A stretch of DNA of 24,390 bases from a virus. The stretch lies in the IMG/VR virus record IMGVR_UViG_3300041809_000794, positions 1-24,390 of that record; one strand, written 5' to 3'. The translations under genes were made by a program, and so were the position numbers. The notes below the pieces were generated by a model. It saw nothing but the letters and a program-made list of their open reading frames with translations. It ran no database searches and was not told the origin of the DNA. Below, one piece after another: positions 1 through 8,340 of the stretch; positions within the stretch are counted from its first letter, which is position 1; every line of letters begins with the position of its first letter.

Positions 1-738
1 CTGTGATTGCGCGTTTCCTTGGCATGATACTAATACAATACTATTTGCATTAATAAATGTATTATTTAATGTGAAGGTATATGTTTGATATGCAGTAAAA
101 CTAGCGGTGGCAGTTTCTATAACACCAAACTTAAACGTAGTTGTTACAGCTGTTCCAATGCTGGTTTGTTGTTGAACCTGTCTATTATTTGATGCGGCAG
201 TAATGACTGGATAATGAGGCATTGTTAAATAAGCAAAACTTTGAGAAAGATTTAATCCCCCTCCATCTATATAGACTTTGCCAGTTCCTTTAGGGGTTAT
301 ATGTAAATCAACTGCTGCATCATAATATACAAGAGTCCATGTGCCATAATAATCTTTATTACACACAACAGTTATTAAATTAGTAGTACAAGTTGTGCTA
401 ACAACAACAACTCCTGGTCCTCCTATACTATATGTCATAACGGCCGTAACAAGGCTAGCTGAGGTAATGCTATAGTCGGTAATATAAAGAGTAAACAAGC
501 GACGATTTGTTACTACGTTTATTCCAATATTAGCTTGTGTTATAGTCGTTCCACCTGAAGTCGTATAAAAAGTAGGACCATTAAAACGAGCGCCATTAGC
601 TAATACCAAGTAATTAACAGCATTAGTTGTAGGAGAAACTCCTAATATAGGATTTCCATTAGAGTCTAAAACCCCAACATTACTTAGAAATTGTAGGCTT
701 GCTGTGCAATTATCAATAGAATTTGTTATTGATGTCAT
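1..738 (-). CDS. Tail-associated paralogue C (partial, runs off left edge)
   Basis: An open frame starts at the ATG at 738 and stays open for 246 codons to base 1, so the C-terminus is missing. Residues 14-50 (motif Q-F-L-S-N-V-G-V-L-D-S-N-G-N-P) match the N-terminal module of the two genes before it. The YIDGGG motif (156-161), the Y-P-V-I-T segment and the F-T-L-N-N-T-F-I-N region also match. Unlike them it has an extra segment of about 75 residues (about 65-140). That segment resembles modules in the tail fibre and the tail adaptor (S-I-T-x-x-S-x-V-T-A, ending W-T-L-V-Y). Its ATG overlaps the previous stop (TAATG). Likely a fibre or receptor-binding subunit, judged from position and paralogy only. 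No catalytic motif is visible. Confidence 0.75.
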   Translation of the reverse strand, partial: MTSITNSIDNCTASLQFLSNVGVLDSNGNPILGVSPTTNAVNYLVLANGARFNGPTFYTTSGGTTITQANIGINVVTNRRLFTLYITDYSITSASLVTAVMTYSIGGPGVVVVSTTCTTNLITVVCNKDYYGTWTLVYYDAAVDLHITPKGTGKVYIDGGGLNLSQSFAYLTMPHYPVITAASNNRQVQQQTSIGTAVTTTFKFGVIETATASFTAYQTYTFTLNNTFINANSIVLVSCQGNAQSQ

Positions 739-1400
739 TAAAAGATCCCAAATGAAATATATAAATTACAATTTCCTGTTGAACCTGCGGCGCCAACCCA
801 ATAAATCATTATAGTGCAACTTCCCGCCGCAACATATTGAGCATTAATTACAAAAGGATAGTTTGTCGGATACTTTGTACTGCTCTGTAATGATAGCAAT
901 ACAACGCTATTTGTATTAATATAAGTATTATTCAAGGTAAAATAGTAAACTGTGTTTATATTAAAATTATTAGTATAAGTTTCTATCACTCCAAAATTAC
1001 TGTTAAGGGTTACCGCTGTTGAAATACTGCCAGTTTGGGCAACAAGACGATTAGCAATAGTGTCAGCGGTAATGACTGGATAATGAGGCATTGCTAAATA
1101 GCTAAAGTATGGAAAGGGAGCAAGAGCCACCCCTCCACCATCCATATAAACAAGTCCGTTATTGGTTCCGGTATTTTTTGGCGAAAAATGAATATGAATG
1201 CTTGGGTCTGAATTAGTAGTAACAGGAATTACGACAGGGCCATTTCCAGCTGGGGCATTTGCTATCATTGCATATTGAATAGCGCTTGTTGTAGCATAAA
1301 CTCCTAATATAGTATTTCCATTAGGGTCTAAAAATCCAGTATTGGTTAGAAGTTGTAAATATTCAAAAGAGTTGTTAGTAGCATTGTTTGTTGCTGTCAT
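738..1400 (-). CDS. Tail-associated paralogue B (220 aa)
   Basis: I chose the start at the ATG at 1400 (M-T-A-T-N-N-A). It overlaps the stop of the upstream gene by one base (TAATG), and the upstream extension would lie wholly inside that gene. The protein is rich in Asn, Thr, Ser and Val with predicted beta character. It has an N-terminal module (L-Q-L-L-T-N-T-G-F-L-D-P-N-G-N), a YMDGGG motif, then a C-terminal module of about 100 residues ending N-L-Y-I-S-F-G-I-F. Genes on both sides share this layout. Presumed homologous subunit of a fibre or surface adhesin at the tail. There is no recognised enzymatic domain, so the function is inferred from position after the tail fibre. Confidence 0.8.
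   Translation of the reverse strand: MTATNNATNNSFEYLQLLTNTGFLDPNGNTILGVYATTSAIQYAMIANAPAGNGPVVIPVTTNSDPSIHIHFSPKNTGTNNGLVYMDGGGVALAPFPYFSYLAMPHYPVITADTIANRLVAQTGSISTAVTLNSNFGVIETYTNNFNINTVYYFTLNNTYINTNSVVLLSLQSSTKYPTNYPFVINAQYVAAGSCTIMIYWVGAAGSTGNCNLYISFGIF
1043..1074. repeat. 32-bp direct repeat between paralogues, copy 1
   Basis: This 32-bp stretch is identical to 1699-1730. It encodes the shared T-I-A-N-R-L-V segment of paralogues B and A. Such a long identity between genes that differ elsewhere points to recent duplication or gene conversion, and gives a site for recombination between the two. Confidence 0.85.
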
Positions 1401-2038
1401 TAAAACACCCCGAATGAAATATTTAAAGTACAAGCTCCTGACGAGCCAGACGAACCGCCAATCCAAAAAATAGAGATAACACAACTACCAACACTAGTAT
1501 TTTGGATATCAATTAAAAAAGGAGTACCAAGCGAACAGTCCTGTAACGACACTAATACAACGCTATTTGCAACAATATAAGTATTATTCAATGTGATTGT
1601 ATACATTGTATTAGCGCTATAATTATTTGAATAAATTTGGATGACTCCCAAGCTTTGATTACATGTTATGGCCGTTGCAAAACTAGTTTGTTGTTGCACA
1701 AGACGATTAGCAATAGTGTCAGCGGTAATGGTAGGATAATCAGTCATTGTCAAATAGGCAGAGCTTTGAGAAAGAACCAATCCCCCTCCATCTATATAAA
1801 CAATTCCTGTGTAGGTAAGAGCTAAATGAATATCAATTGATGTGTCTGAGCCAGTGGTAGCGGCCGATATAGATGGACCGTTACCTTCTGCACTATTAGC
1901 TATTACTAAATAATTAACAGCATTGGCCGTAGGAGAAAGGCTTAATAATGAATTACCATTAGAGTCTAAAATGCCGGTATTTGATAAAAGAGATAGGTTT
2001 GCCGCAGAATTATTGATAGAATTAGTTGAACCTGGCAT
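1400..2038 (-). CDS. Tail-associated paralogue A (212 aa)
   Basis: The start chosen is the ATG at 2038 (M-P-G-S-T-N-S), preceded by AAGGA at good spacing. The longer frame from 2080 overlaps the upstream gene and lacks such a site. The N-terminal module (L-S-L-L-S-N-T-G-I-L-D-S-N-G-N) is followed by YIDGGG, then Y-P-T-I-T-A-D-T-I-A-N-R and a C-terminal beta-rich module ending L-N-I-S-F-G-V-F. It is the most compact of the three tandem copies and lacks the inserted module of paralogue C. It lies last but two in the tail block as transcribed. Likely a small fibre or receptor-binding protein. No experimentally known family was recognised. Confidence 0.8.
   Translation of the reverse strand: MPGSTNSINNSAANLSLLSNTGILDSNGNSLLSLSPTANAVNYLVIANSAEGNGPSISAATTGSDTSIDIHLALTYTGIVYIDGGGLVLSQSSAYLTMTDYPTITADTIANRLVQQQTSFATAITCNQSLGVIQIYSNNYSANTMYTITLNNTYIVANSVVLVSLQDCSLGTPFLIDIQNTSVGSCVISIFWIGGSSGSSGACTLNISFGVF
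1699..1730. repeat. 32-bp direct repeat between paralogues, copy 2
   Basis: Identical to 1043-1074, lying at the same relative place in the upstream paralogue. Confidence 0.85.
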
Positions 2039-2046
2039 ATATTCCT

Positions 2047-3048
2047 TTAATAAAGGGTAACATTCCCTTGTTTCATACAAGCAAGAAATTCAGTATTTGC
2101 AACGCTACAGATTATTTCAATCCAGAATCCTAATGCCTTAGCTTCCGAGTTAACTGGATATAGTGGTGTAATATAGCCACCGCTTCCAGTGGTTGTTGCC
2201 TGGTCTCCTAATTGAATTGTTTGTGTATTATTTTGATTTATTTGCCAGCCAACCTGGGTATTTGAAACTATTTGATAAGTATCACCAATTGAGCTAGTGG
2301 CAGGAAGAGTAAAAACTACCGCAGAAACATTATTATTTGCAATATATCCATTTCCAGTAGCTAAGGTAGTTGCGCTAGAATAAGTATTCCATCTTTGACC
2401 CGAAGACCAATTCCCTGTTAGAGCATTGACATATTCAAACAAACCGGTGTCAGCATTAATTCTTGTATATCCATTTACGGCAGTAGAAGGTCTTTGAGCG
2501 GTAGTTCCGCAGGGAATTTTTAGGGCGCTTGTGCTATTATATACGCCGACTATACCATTTGCTTTTGGTATAAATGTTATCCCGACACTTGCATCTTGGC
2601 CATCCGATGAAATACCAGGAGGGTCGCCCGCAACGTTATTGCATACATAAAGGAAATTAACAGGATTTACTACTGTATTACATAAGCTTAATATTGGAAG
2701 CCCATTTGCATCTAAAATGCCATCATCATTAAGAAATTTTAAAGTATTTACGCTTGCATTGTTAAGAAATGGAGTTTGGCTGATACTTGGAACTCCTGTA
2801 TTTGAAGTAACGAGCACGCCAGAGTCAACCGTTGGCAAAAGAGCAAGAGCAGCCGCGGTGGAATATACTAAGCAATTTATAGATGGGACTAGACTTGCGC
2901 CTGTACCACCTTGCACCATTGAGATAGGAAATGTTGGAAGAGAAGCGGTATTAAATATTGTATTAATTCCGTTTCGTACCCCTACAACTTGGTCTGTTGG
3001 GGTAATATTACCACCTGCTATAAAATTGCTAAAATAGGCTTGACTCAT
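2047..3048 (-). CDS. Tail fibre-like protein (333 aa)
   Basis: The start ATG follows a GAGGAT ribosome site. The N-terminal part contains V-Q-G-G-T-G-A-S, the GGTG motif common in phage fibre proteins, followed by V-Y-S-T-A-A-A-L-A-L-L-P, also typical of fibre shafts. Residues of about 103-180 (L-K-F-L-N-D-D-G-I-L-D-A-N-G-L-P and on) are the same module that starts the three genes after it. The C-terminal half has T-T-A-Q-R-P-S-T-A-V-N-G-Y-T-R-I-N-A-D-T-G, a common fibre segment that often precedes the tip domain. Likely a fibre whose distal module was the source or relative of the small paralogues. Chaperone, peptidase and enzyme motifs are not seen. Confidence 0.75.
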   Translation of the reverse strand: MSQAYFSNFIAGGNITPTDQVVGVRNGINTIFNTASLPTFPISMVQGGTGASLVPSINCLVYSTAAALALLPTVDSGVLVTSNTGVPSISQTPFLNNASVNTLKFLNDDGILDANGLPILSLCNTVVNPVNFLYVCNNVAGDPPGISSDGQDASVGITFIPKANGIVGVYNSTSALKIPCGTTAQRPSTAVNGYTRINADTGLFEYVNALTGNWSSGQRWNTYSSATTLATGNGYIANNNVSAVVFTLPATSSIGDTYQIVSNTQVGWQINQNNTQTIQLGDQATTTGSGGYITPLYPVNSEAKALGFWIEIICSVANTEFLACMKQGNVTLY

Positions 3049-3060
3049 GATTATTTATCC

Positions 3061-3438
3061 TCAATCCCAAATATTATAAAGCGTTACAGTACAGCTCGGT
3101 GTTCCAGTGCTTATACAGCTTATAATGTCCCCCGAATTTACAACTTTAGCCTTTGGATTTAATTCTGAGTATGTGCTTGCAAAGGTATTTCCAGCAGGCA
3201 CAGCTGCTGTACCTTTGGTTGTTACAAAAACATCATATCCAGAGGTATATGAAAATAGCGCCAAGAACTTTTTGTTCACTCCTGTTGAAGAAGCTTGGCC
3301 TAGTCCAACAGTGCTAGGAACAGTGAAAACGGCCGGAGTGCTCGCGGCAAGGGTTGTGCTATAAATTGTATCGCTAAATGCTTGTCCAAAATCATTGTAG
3401 AAATTTTTACTACTATCATATCTAAAATTAGTTGTCAT
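3061..3438 (-). CDS. Small virion or fibre-associated protein (125 aa)
   Basis: The start ATG has AAGGAGA at good spacing. The N-terminus (M-T-T-N-F-R-Y-D-S-S-K-N-F) is polar. The rest is a Ser/Thr/Val-rich beta-type sequence with no signal peptide or membrane segment. It is flanked by two fibre genes with 12-14 base gaps, so it is in the tail operon and probably a small structural or decoration protein. I do not recognise a family. Confidence 0.65.
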   Translation of the reverse strand: MTTNFRYDSSKNFYNDFGQAFSDTIYSTTLAASTPAVFTVPSTVGLGQASSTGVNKKFLALFSYTSGYDVFVTTKGTAAVPAGNTFASTYSELNPKAKVVNSGDIISCISTGTPSCTVTLYNIWD

Positions 3439-3452
3439 AAATAAAATTCTCC

Positions 3453-5447
3453 TTAAAGTACAACTCCAATCCTTGAATCAACGACCCATTGTAAAGCTAT
3501 GATATTCCCAGCGGCGGCATTGGTAGGAATATTGCAGCTAAAATAGCCTGAGGTTCCATACCACGAAGCAACAGTATTAATACAATATCCTGTTGTACCA
3601 CTTATTGATAAATCTGGTGCAATAGAATACGGCTGGTTCCATCCGACGTTAGGATAAGCAATTATAGGGCTAAAAATCATTCCATTTGGGGAGTCAAAAG
3701 CTTTTGGTGTTTTATAGTGGATAGTTCCAGATGCTAAAGGCGATAAAATCACTGTGTAGTTTATTGTCCAGGCTGCTCCAGGGTTTCCGCTAAGTACAAT
3801 AACCACATTATTCGCTATAGGCGTTGTGCTAATCACAGTAACTGGGTTAGAAGAAGAAGCTACCGCGGACGTAACATTAGAAGAAGCTGAAATACTTGCA
3901 TCAGATATAGTAACAACCACAGGAGGGCCGAGAACTATGTGTGCATTAGTAGACGCTTGATTAACGGTACTCGTTCTTGTTGATGAGCCTGTTACAATAT
4001 AGAAAAATGACCATGGTTGTGTAAGGGTTGCGGTAAATGTTACTTGAAGGCCGCCAGCTAAAGGAACATATCCTAGTATATATACTGGAGAACCACCGGC
4101 GGAATTAGTACTCAAAGCAACAAGAATGGTAGAAGATAGTGTAATACTCGCGTCTGAAACGGTATAGGTTGCTCCTTCGATAGTTACGCCAGGAGTAGAA
4201 TTGTTAACAACTCTAGGGTTTACAACTGAAGGAGAAAGATACGTTTCTTGACCGTTGGTTGTGGTGGTTGAGTATATTGGATAAAACCCGATCGCATAAG
4301 ATTTCTCATAAAAAGCCTGGCATTGTGTTACAACCTCTTCTTGTGCTTTTGGCGAAGGGATGGTAGGGATACTGCCTGGAACACATGAAACCGTTGCAAT
4401 TGATATTACATCATTTAAATTCATGGCTCCAAAGCCAACTACTATTGCAAAATAAACCGCTTGTTGAGTAGCCGGGGCTCCACTTAATGTCCATCCGCTA
4501 AAGTCCTTATAATTAAATCCTGTGGTAGATGAGGGAATAACTACAAATTGTCCTGTTCCATTTACATTTGGAATTTCTACCCATGCCCCACCTGCTGGTT
4601 GATTAATATTAGCAGTAACTGGGTGCCCATTAGGGTCAAGAGTTCCTACCAATGTTCTACCGGACGCAACGGTTGAGCCCGTTGGAATTGTTAATTGTCC
4701 TGCAATAGAGCCAGTGCCATACCATAATGATACTGTGCCGGTGATCCCGTTTAATTGATTTGTTGTGGCTTTTGATTGGATGGCTACAGATAATGGTCCG
4801 TTTAACATTTCCGAAACTTCATGATCTGTTAAATATCCTGTTAGATATTGAATAATTGCAACTTGTACTCCAGCAACCGCGGCAGTTAATGTAAGTTCTC
4901 CATTGGGGCCTCTGGAAGCAATCACACCAGAATCGACGGATTGAAAGACAATGGTTTGATCCCAAGCATAAAAACTCTTAGAAGGAGAAATAGCTATAGG
5001 GCCAACGGTATTGGCAAATTGAGATGGATTTAATGCAAAATCCCACCCAACTAGATAACTCGCAGTAGGAGTTGAAGTTGATGGAGTGGTTTGGGGTAAT
5101 ACTCCATTAGGCATTGCCTGCCTGGTTAATATAGGATTCCCTAATGCATCCTTCACTACGATGGTATATAACTGAATATTACCGCTTTGATCATATGGAT
5201 AGTAATATAGACTAATATTGTTGCCTGAAGAGTCTTGCGGAGTTCCAGAGGATGATAATGTCACCGGATTAGATAAAGTTACATATGAATAATTAGGGGC
5301 CTGGCCAGTTAGCTGGTATAAGGGTTTAGGGGTTATTCCATCTGACTGAAAGGACCAAATTTGGCCACCGCTAAGGGGGTTTCCGGCTTTATCTACAAAG
5401 TAATCCTGAATGGAGTTGTCGCATATATATAGCGGGTTTAAAGGCAT
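3453..5447 (-). CDS. Large tail fibre/tailspike protein (664 aa)
   Basis: The ATG at 5447 has AAAGGA upstream. The N-terminus (residues 1-115: F-V-D-K-A-G-N-P-L-S-G-G, then K-P-L-Y-Q-L-T-G and N-P-V-T-L-S-S-S-G) is the head-binding type found at the start of many podovirus fibre proteins. Residues 130-410 are shaft-like beta sequence. Two copies of a module of about 70 aa lie near 420-487 and 497-568 (each with S-D-A-S-I near its start and W-x-F/I near its end). A C-terminal domain (about 575-664) follows. Similar modules occur in the tail adaptor and paralogue C. It is the first gene of the tail block as transcribed. Probable role is host binding. No clear depolymerase active site is visible. 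Confidence 0.8.
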   Translation of the reverse strand: MPLNPLYICDNSIQDYFVDKAGNPLSGGQIWSFQSDGITPKPLYQLTGQAPNYSYVTLSNPVTLSSSGTPQDSSGNNISLYYYPYDQSGNIQLYTIVVKDALGNPILTRQAMPNGVLPQTTPSTSTPTASYLVGWDFALNPSQFANTVGPIAISPSKSFYAWDQTIVFQSVDSGVIASRGPNGELTLTAAVAGVQVAIIQYLTGYLTDHEVSEMLNGPLSVAIQSKATTNQLNGITGTVSLWYGTGSIAGQLTIPTGSTVASGRTLVGTLDPNGHPVTANINQPAGGAWVEIPNVNGTGQFVVIPSSTTGFNYKDFSGWTLSGAPATQQAVYFAIVVGFGAMNLNDVISIATVSCVPGSIPTIPSPKAQEEVVTQCQAFYEKSYAIGFYPIYSTTTTNGQETYLSPSVVNPRVVNNSTPGVTIEGATYTVSDASITLSSTILVALSTNSAGGSPVYILGYVPLAGGLQVTFTATLTQPWSFFYIVTGSSTRTSTVNQASTNAHIVLGPPVVVTISDASISASSNVTSAVASSSNPVTVISTTPIANNVVIVLSGNPGAAWTINYTVILSPLASGTIHYKTPKAFDSPNGMIFSPIIAYPNVGWNQPYSIAPDLSISGTTGYCINTVASWYGTSGYFSCNIPTNAAAGNIIALQWVVDSRIGVVL

Positions 5448-5465
5448 AACAAATCCTTTTGTTTA

Positions 5466-5494
5466 TTGCTTTAAAAGTTAATTAATATTATAAT
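5466..5494 (+). promoter_or_regulatory. Sigma70-type promoter for the plus-strand mini-gene
   Basis: TTGCTT at 5466-5471, a 17-base spacer, and a perfect TATAAT at 5489-5494. The expected start is near 5501, about 20 bases before the ATG at 5522. It faces away from the minus-strand fibre gene, whose ATG is at 5447. Confidence 0.7.
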
Positions 5495-5521
5495 ATATAA
5501 AAAAATAAAAGGCTACAAAAC

Positions 5522-5722
5522 ATGGATATAAATAATTTTATTTCTAGGGAAGAATTTGCTTCAACTGTTAGGGAATTAAGACAGGAAATGAAAGAGAACA
5601 ACCTTAGCGTGAAAACTGAATTATCAGAGCTTCGTAAATCTATTCAAACATTATTATATACAATGTTAACCTCTACTTTTTCAATTATAGCAGCAACTTT
5701 AGTTACTTTATTTTCTAGGTAA
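5522..5722 (+). CDS. Small coiled-coil protein with C-terminal membrane segment (66 aa)
   Basis: This is the only convincing plus-strand gene in the window. The ATG follows AAAGG and a good promoter. Residues 8-42 are charged and heptad-like (E-E-F-A-S-T-V-R-E-L-R-Q-E-M). Residues 43-64 (L-L-Y-T-M-L-T-S-T-F-S-I-I-A-A-T-L-V-T) form one hydrophobic helix. The layout recalls small coiled-coil plus tail-anchor proteins (DUF1640-like) found in phages and prophages, but that match is by general look. It could act in the membrane as a lysis, exclusion or injection accessory, or be a prophage-expressed gene. It converges with the ejection gene that ends at 5825. The 102-base gap holds an imperfect CATGG/CCATG dyad just after the stop and no strong terminator. 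Confidence 0.65.
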   Translation: MDINNFISREEFASTVRELRQEMKENNLSVKTELSELRKSIQTLLYTMLTSTFSIIAATLVTLFSR

Positions 5723-5824
5723 GTTGACATGGGTTTTATAACCATGATATGTTGTAGTTATTATGTTTCAAATACAAATACTTTTAATTATAATTTTTAT
5801 TGTTTTATGTCTTAAATGATTTAT

Positions 5825-7282
5825 CTAGTCCTTACCAAGGAACTTAATCAGCTCGTAACCTCCTAAATAGCCACCTGCTTTTGTTGCGGCTTTCCATCTG
5901 TTTGCGTCTCTTTTTTCGTAATATTTTTCTCTTGCTACTTCATGTTCAGTTTTTAATTTGCTCAACCCTTCTTCTAATTTAGCTCTTTGTTTTGGAAATT
6001 CTATATATTTACGAATTTCTTCGCGGCGTTCTGGGAAAAATTCTCTAAAAGGAGCTCTATATTTTTTATTTAAACTTTTTAACAAATCTTCTGGCTCAGT
6101 ACGTCCTCTTCTATATTTAGTTAATTCTGGATTTTGTTTGTTTTCTAGCACCTTTACCCAATGTTTATTAGCATCTTCAAAAGCTTTTACTTCTTTTTCT
6201 CCGCCTGCTTTTCTTAAGGCGTTTTTTAAAGAATCTTCTAATTTAGCTCTTAATCTTTTAGCTGCTTCTAATGAATCTGTTTCGGCCGCTAAAAGACCTT
6301 GTTTGTTATCTATTTTTGTTGTTTTGTGTATAAATTTATCTAAATCTGACTTTGCTTGTTGAATAGTTCTTAGATTTTTAGTTTGAATTGCCTCGGGGAT
6401 ACGACGCAATTGTTTTTCAGATGCGACCTTACCTATGAAAAGTTCACGCACATCAGAAAGCAAATCCTTTTCGTTTAATTCTGCCTTTGTAATACCGGCT
6501 TTTTCGGCATTATTAAATAGTTCATTATAACGCCTATTTCCCTCTGTTTTTAAAGCTTTTAAATCTTCATGGGCAATTTCGTCTGCCAATTGTTTTGCTG
6601 GCTTTTCTCCATGAGAGCCCAGATATTCTTTTGTCATTTTTTCGTATTTTGCTAATTCTTCTGGCGGATGAACATATTCCCCAAAATATTTTTCATATTT
6701 TCTTTTAGCTAAATCTTTCGTAAAATTTGATACTTTAGCAATTTTACCTGGAATAGCAGAGGCTCCCTTCCATAGCCCCATAGCTCCTGGAATTATATTT
6801 GCACTTGCCCCGCCTTCTCCTGCTCCCATTAAAGTATTAGCTAACCTTGACTCTCCTTCAGGAGCGTAATCAATAAATCCCATTCCACCCCCTATTCCAG
6901 CTCCTAAAGCGCTACGACCTAGAAATGAAGCAGGTCCTCCAAATGGAATTGCAACAGATGGCGTTAAAACTCCAGCCCCGTATCCTGCCATAGCGGTTAA
7001 AGGATTGGCTTCTTTCGATTTTCTATAAGCATCTTCCCAATAGTCGTGAATGAATTTAGCTGATTCAGGCTGGCCTATTAATTGCATTAACCCTGCCCCC
7101 GGGCTTGCCATTGCTCTTTCAAAGCCAATTGCCGCTGATTTTAAATGGTTTTCTTTTGATGGATGACGTTGTTTTGTGGTTTCCACAACCGCACCATTAT
7201 GTGAAGTCATGAATTTTTCTTCTAATTCTTTGGGGATATTATATACTTCGCCTTCGTGCGTTATTCTAACTGTGTCGCTCAT
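5825..7282 (-). CDS. DNA-ejection (injection) protein, third (485 aa)
   Basis: The ATG directly follows the stop of the previous gene (TAA then ATG). Residues 50-170 are rich in Gly and Ala with membrane-active stretches (A-M-A-G-Y-G-A-G-V-L-T-P and L-G-A-G-I-G-G-G-M-G-F). Such glycine-zipper segments are common in podovirus internal proteins that enter the host envelope. Residues 180-460 are highly charged helix and coiled coil (Lys/Glu rich). The C-terminus has another short Gly segment (K-A-G-G-Y-L-G-G-Y). By place and build it matches the gp7/gp20/gp16 cluster of P22, though no direct sequence identity to one of these is claimed. No lytic transglycosylase motif was seen. Confidence 0.65.
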   Translation of the reverse strand: MSDTVRITHEGEVYNIPKELEEKFMTSHNGAVVETTKQRHPSKENHLKSAAIGFERAMASPGAGLMQLIGQPESAKFIHDYWEDAYRKSKEANPLTAMAGYGAGVLTPSVAIPFGGPASFLGRSALGAGIGGGMGFIDYAPEGESRLANTLMGAGEGGASANIIPGAMGLWKGASAIPGKIAKVSNFTKDLAKRKYEKYFGEYVHPPEELAKYEKMTKEYLGSHGEKPAKQLADEIAHEDLKALKTEGNRRYNELFNNAEKAGITKAELNEKDLLSDVRELFIGKVASEKQLRRIPEAIQTKNLRTIQQAKSDLDKFIHKTTKIDNKQGLLAAETDSLEAAKRLRAKLEDSLKNALRKAGGEKEVKAFEDANKHWVKVLENKQNPELTKYRRGRTEPEDLLKSLNKKYRAPFREFFPERREEIRKYIEFPKQRAKLEEGLSKLKTEHEVAREKYYEKRDANRWKAATKAGGYLGGYELIKFLGKD

Positions 7283-8335
7283 TTATTTGTTTGCCTTATA
7301 TTGAGACCAATCTTCAGGGGTTTCTTCTTCCTCATAAACCGGAAGTGATAGATTCTTTCGTGTTTTTTTCGCTTGTTGAATTAAAGAGTTAATAGTATTT
7401 TTTAATACTTCTTTAGTTGCTTTTTGGGACATCCCACGACCAGAAGGGTTAAATAACTCATGGTGATGTTTTCTTGACTCCTTATCTGCTGGAATTTTTA
7501 GACCTAAAGCGTACTCATTTGCCATTATCTCTAACAGCCTTTTTTGGGTTTCATAGTTTTCGCGGTTCTTTGAAGTTCCCGGAGTTAAGGTATCTGCCCA
7601 TTTTTTTATAGTTCCCCATGGTCCTGCGTATTGAGTAGCTGCATCCAAATCAAGTTCTTCCCCTAGTGATAATGCTTTATCAATATTGTAAAGTTGCGTA
7701 GTTGCAGTTGGACTGTTTATGCTTTTTTCTAACATTTTTTGAAAATCATTAACTTTCTTTTTATTTGCTGGAGTGGGATTGGATTTATATTCTTTCAAAG
7801 CGTTTTCATAGGCTCTTTCCAACTTTACTGTTTGTGGATCTCTTCCTTTTCCGCTTGATAACATGTCAAAGGAATTAACTTCCGAAGAACCTTCCCCATA
7901 TTTATCAACAAGAAAATTACGATCCATCACTCTTTTTAATTCGTTACTATGGCCTTTAAACCTAGAAAATGGGTTCTCCATTTCTTCTTGCATTTGACGC
8001 ATATGCATTTGTTTATACATTTTATCTAATTCAAACTTTGGCCCCATATACTTATCTAAATTCCCAAAATGTGACGCTTGAGCGCCCTGTAAAGCTGTTT
8101 TTGCCTTACTTTCTTCTGGGTAAAGAGATGCCTTCCATTGCTCCAGCTGGGCCTTGGCTTTCTGATGAGGCTCGGCATACTTAGCCTCTGCTTCTTTAAT
8201 AATATTAGCCAATTCTTGCTGTTTATCGGCTTGAGCCCCTTGGCGTCCTTGCCACATCAATGAAAATAAATCAGGCTTTTGACCTGAGGCCCCAATCTTT
8301 GGTTCTATTTTGCTGTAATCAACCCATCCAACCAT
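7283..8335 (-). CDS. DNA-ejection protein, second (350 aa)
   Basis: The ATG has GGAGGG at good spacing and sits 5 bases after the previous stop. The protein is mostly charged helix: Q-A-D-K-Q-Q-E-L-A-N-I-I-K-E-A-E-A-K-Y-A-E near residues 35-55, then many Lys/Glu runs, ending in a basic and acidic tail. It has no signal peptide or clear membrane helix. It lies between two other ejection-type genes in one operon and is probably an internal virion protein ejected with the DNA. The family is not recognised from sequence alone. Confidence 0.55.
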   Translation of the reverse strand: MVGWVDYSKIEPKIGASGQKPDLFSLMWQGRQGAQADKQQELANIIKEAEAKYAEPHQKAKAQLEQWKASLYPEESKAKTALQGAQASHFGNLDKYMGPKFELDKMYKQMHMRQMQEEMENPFSRFKGHSNELKRVMDRNFLVDKYGEGSSEVNSFDMLSSGKGRDPQTVKLERAYENALKEYKSNPTPANKKKVNDFQKMLEKSINSPTATTQLYNIDKALSLGEELDLDAATQYAGPWGTIKKWADTLTPGTSKNRENYETQKRLLEIMANEYALGLKIPADKESRKHHHELFNPSGRGMSQKATKEVLKNTINSLIQQAKKTRKNLSLPVYEEEETPEDWSQYKANK

Positions 8336-8340
8336 AGTTC

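Noticed and set aside
738-1484. Longer 248-aa form of paralogue B
   Set aside because: The extra N-terminus lies inside paralogue A and is unlike the family. The ATG at 1400 has the TAATG junction.
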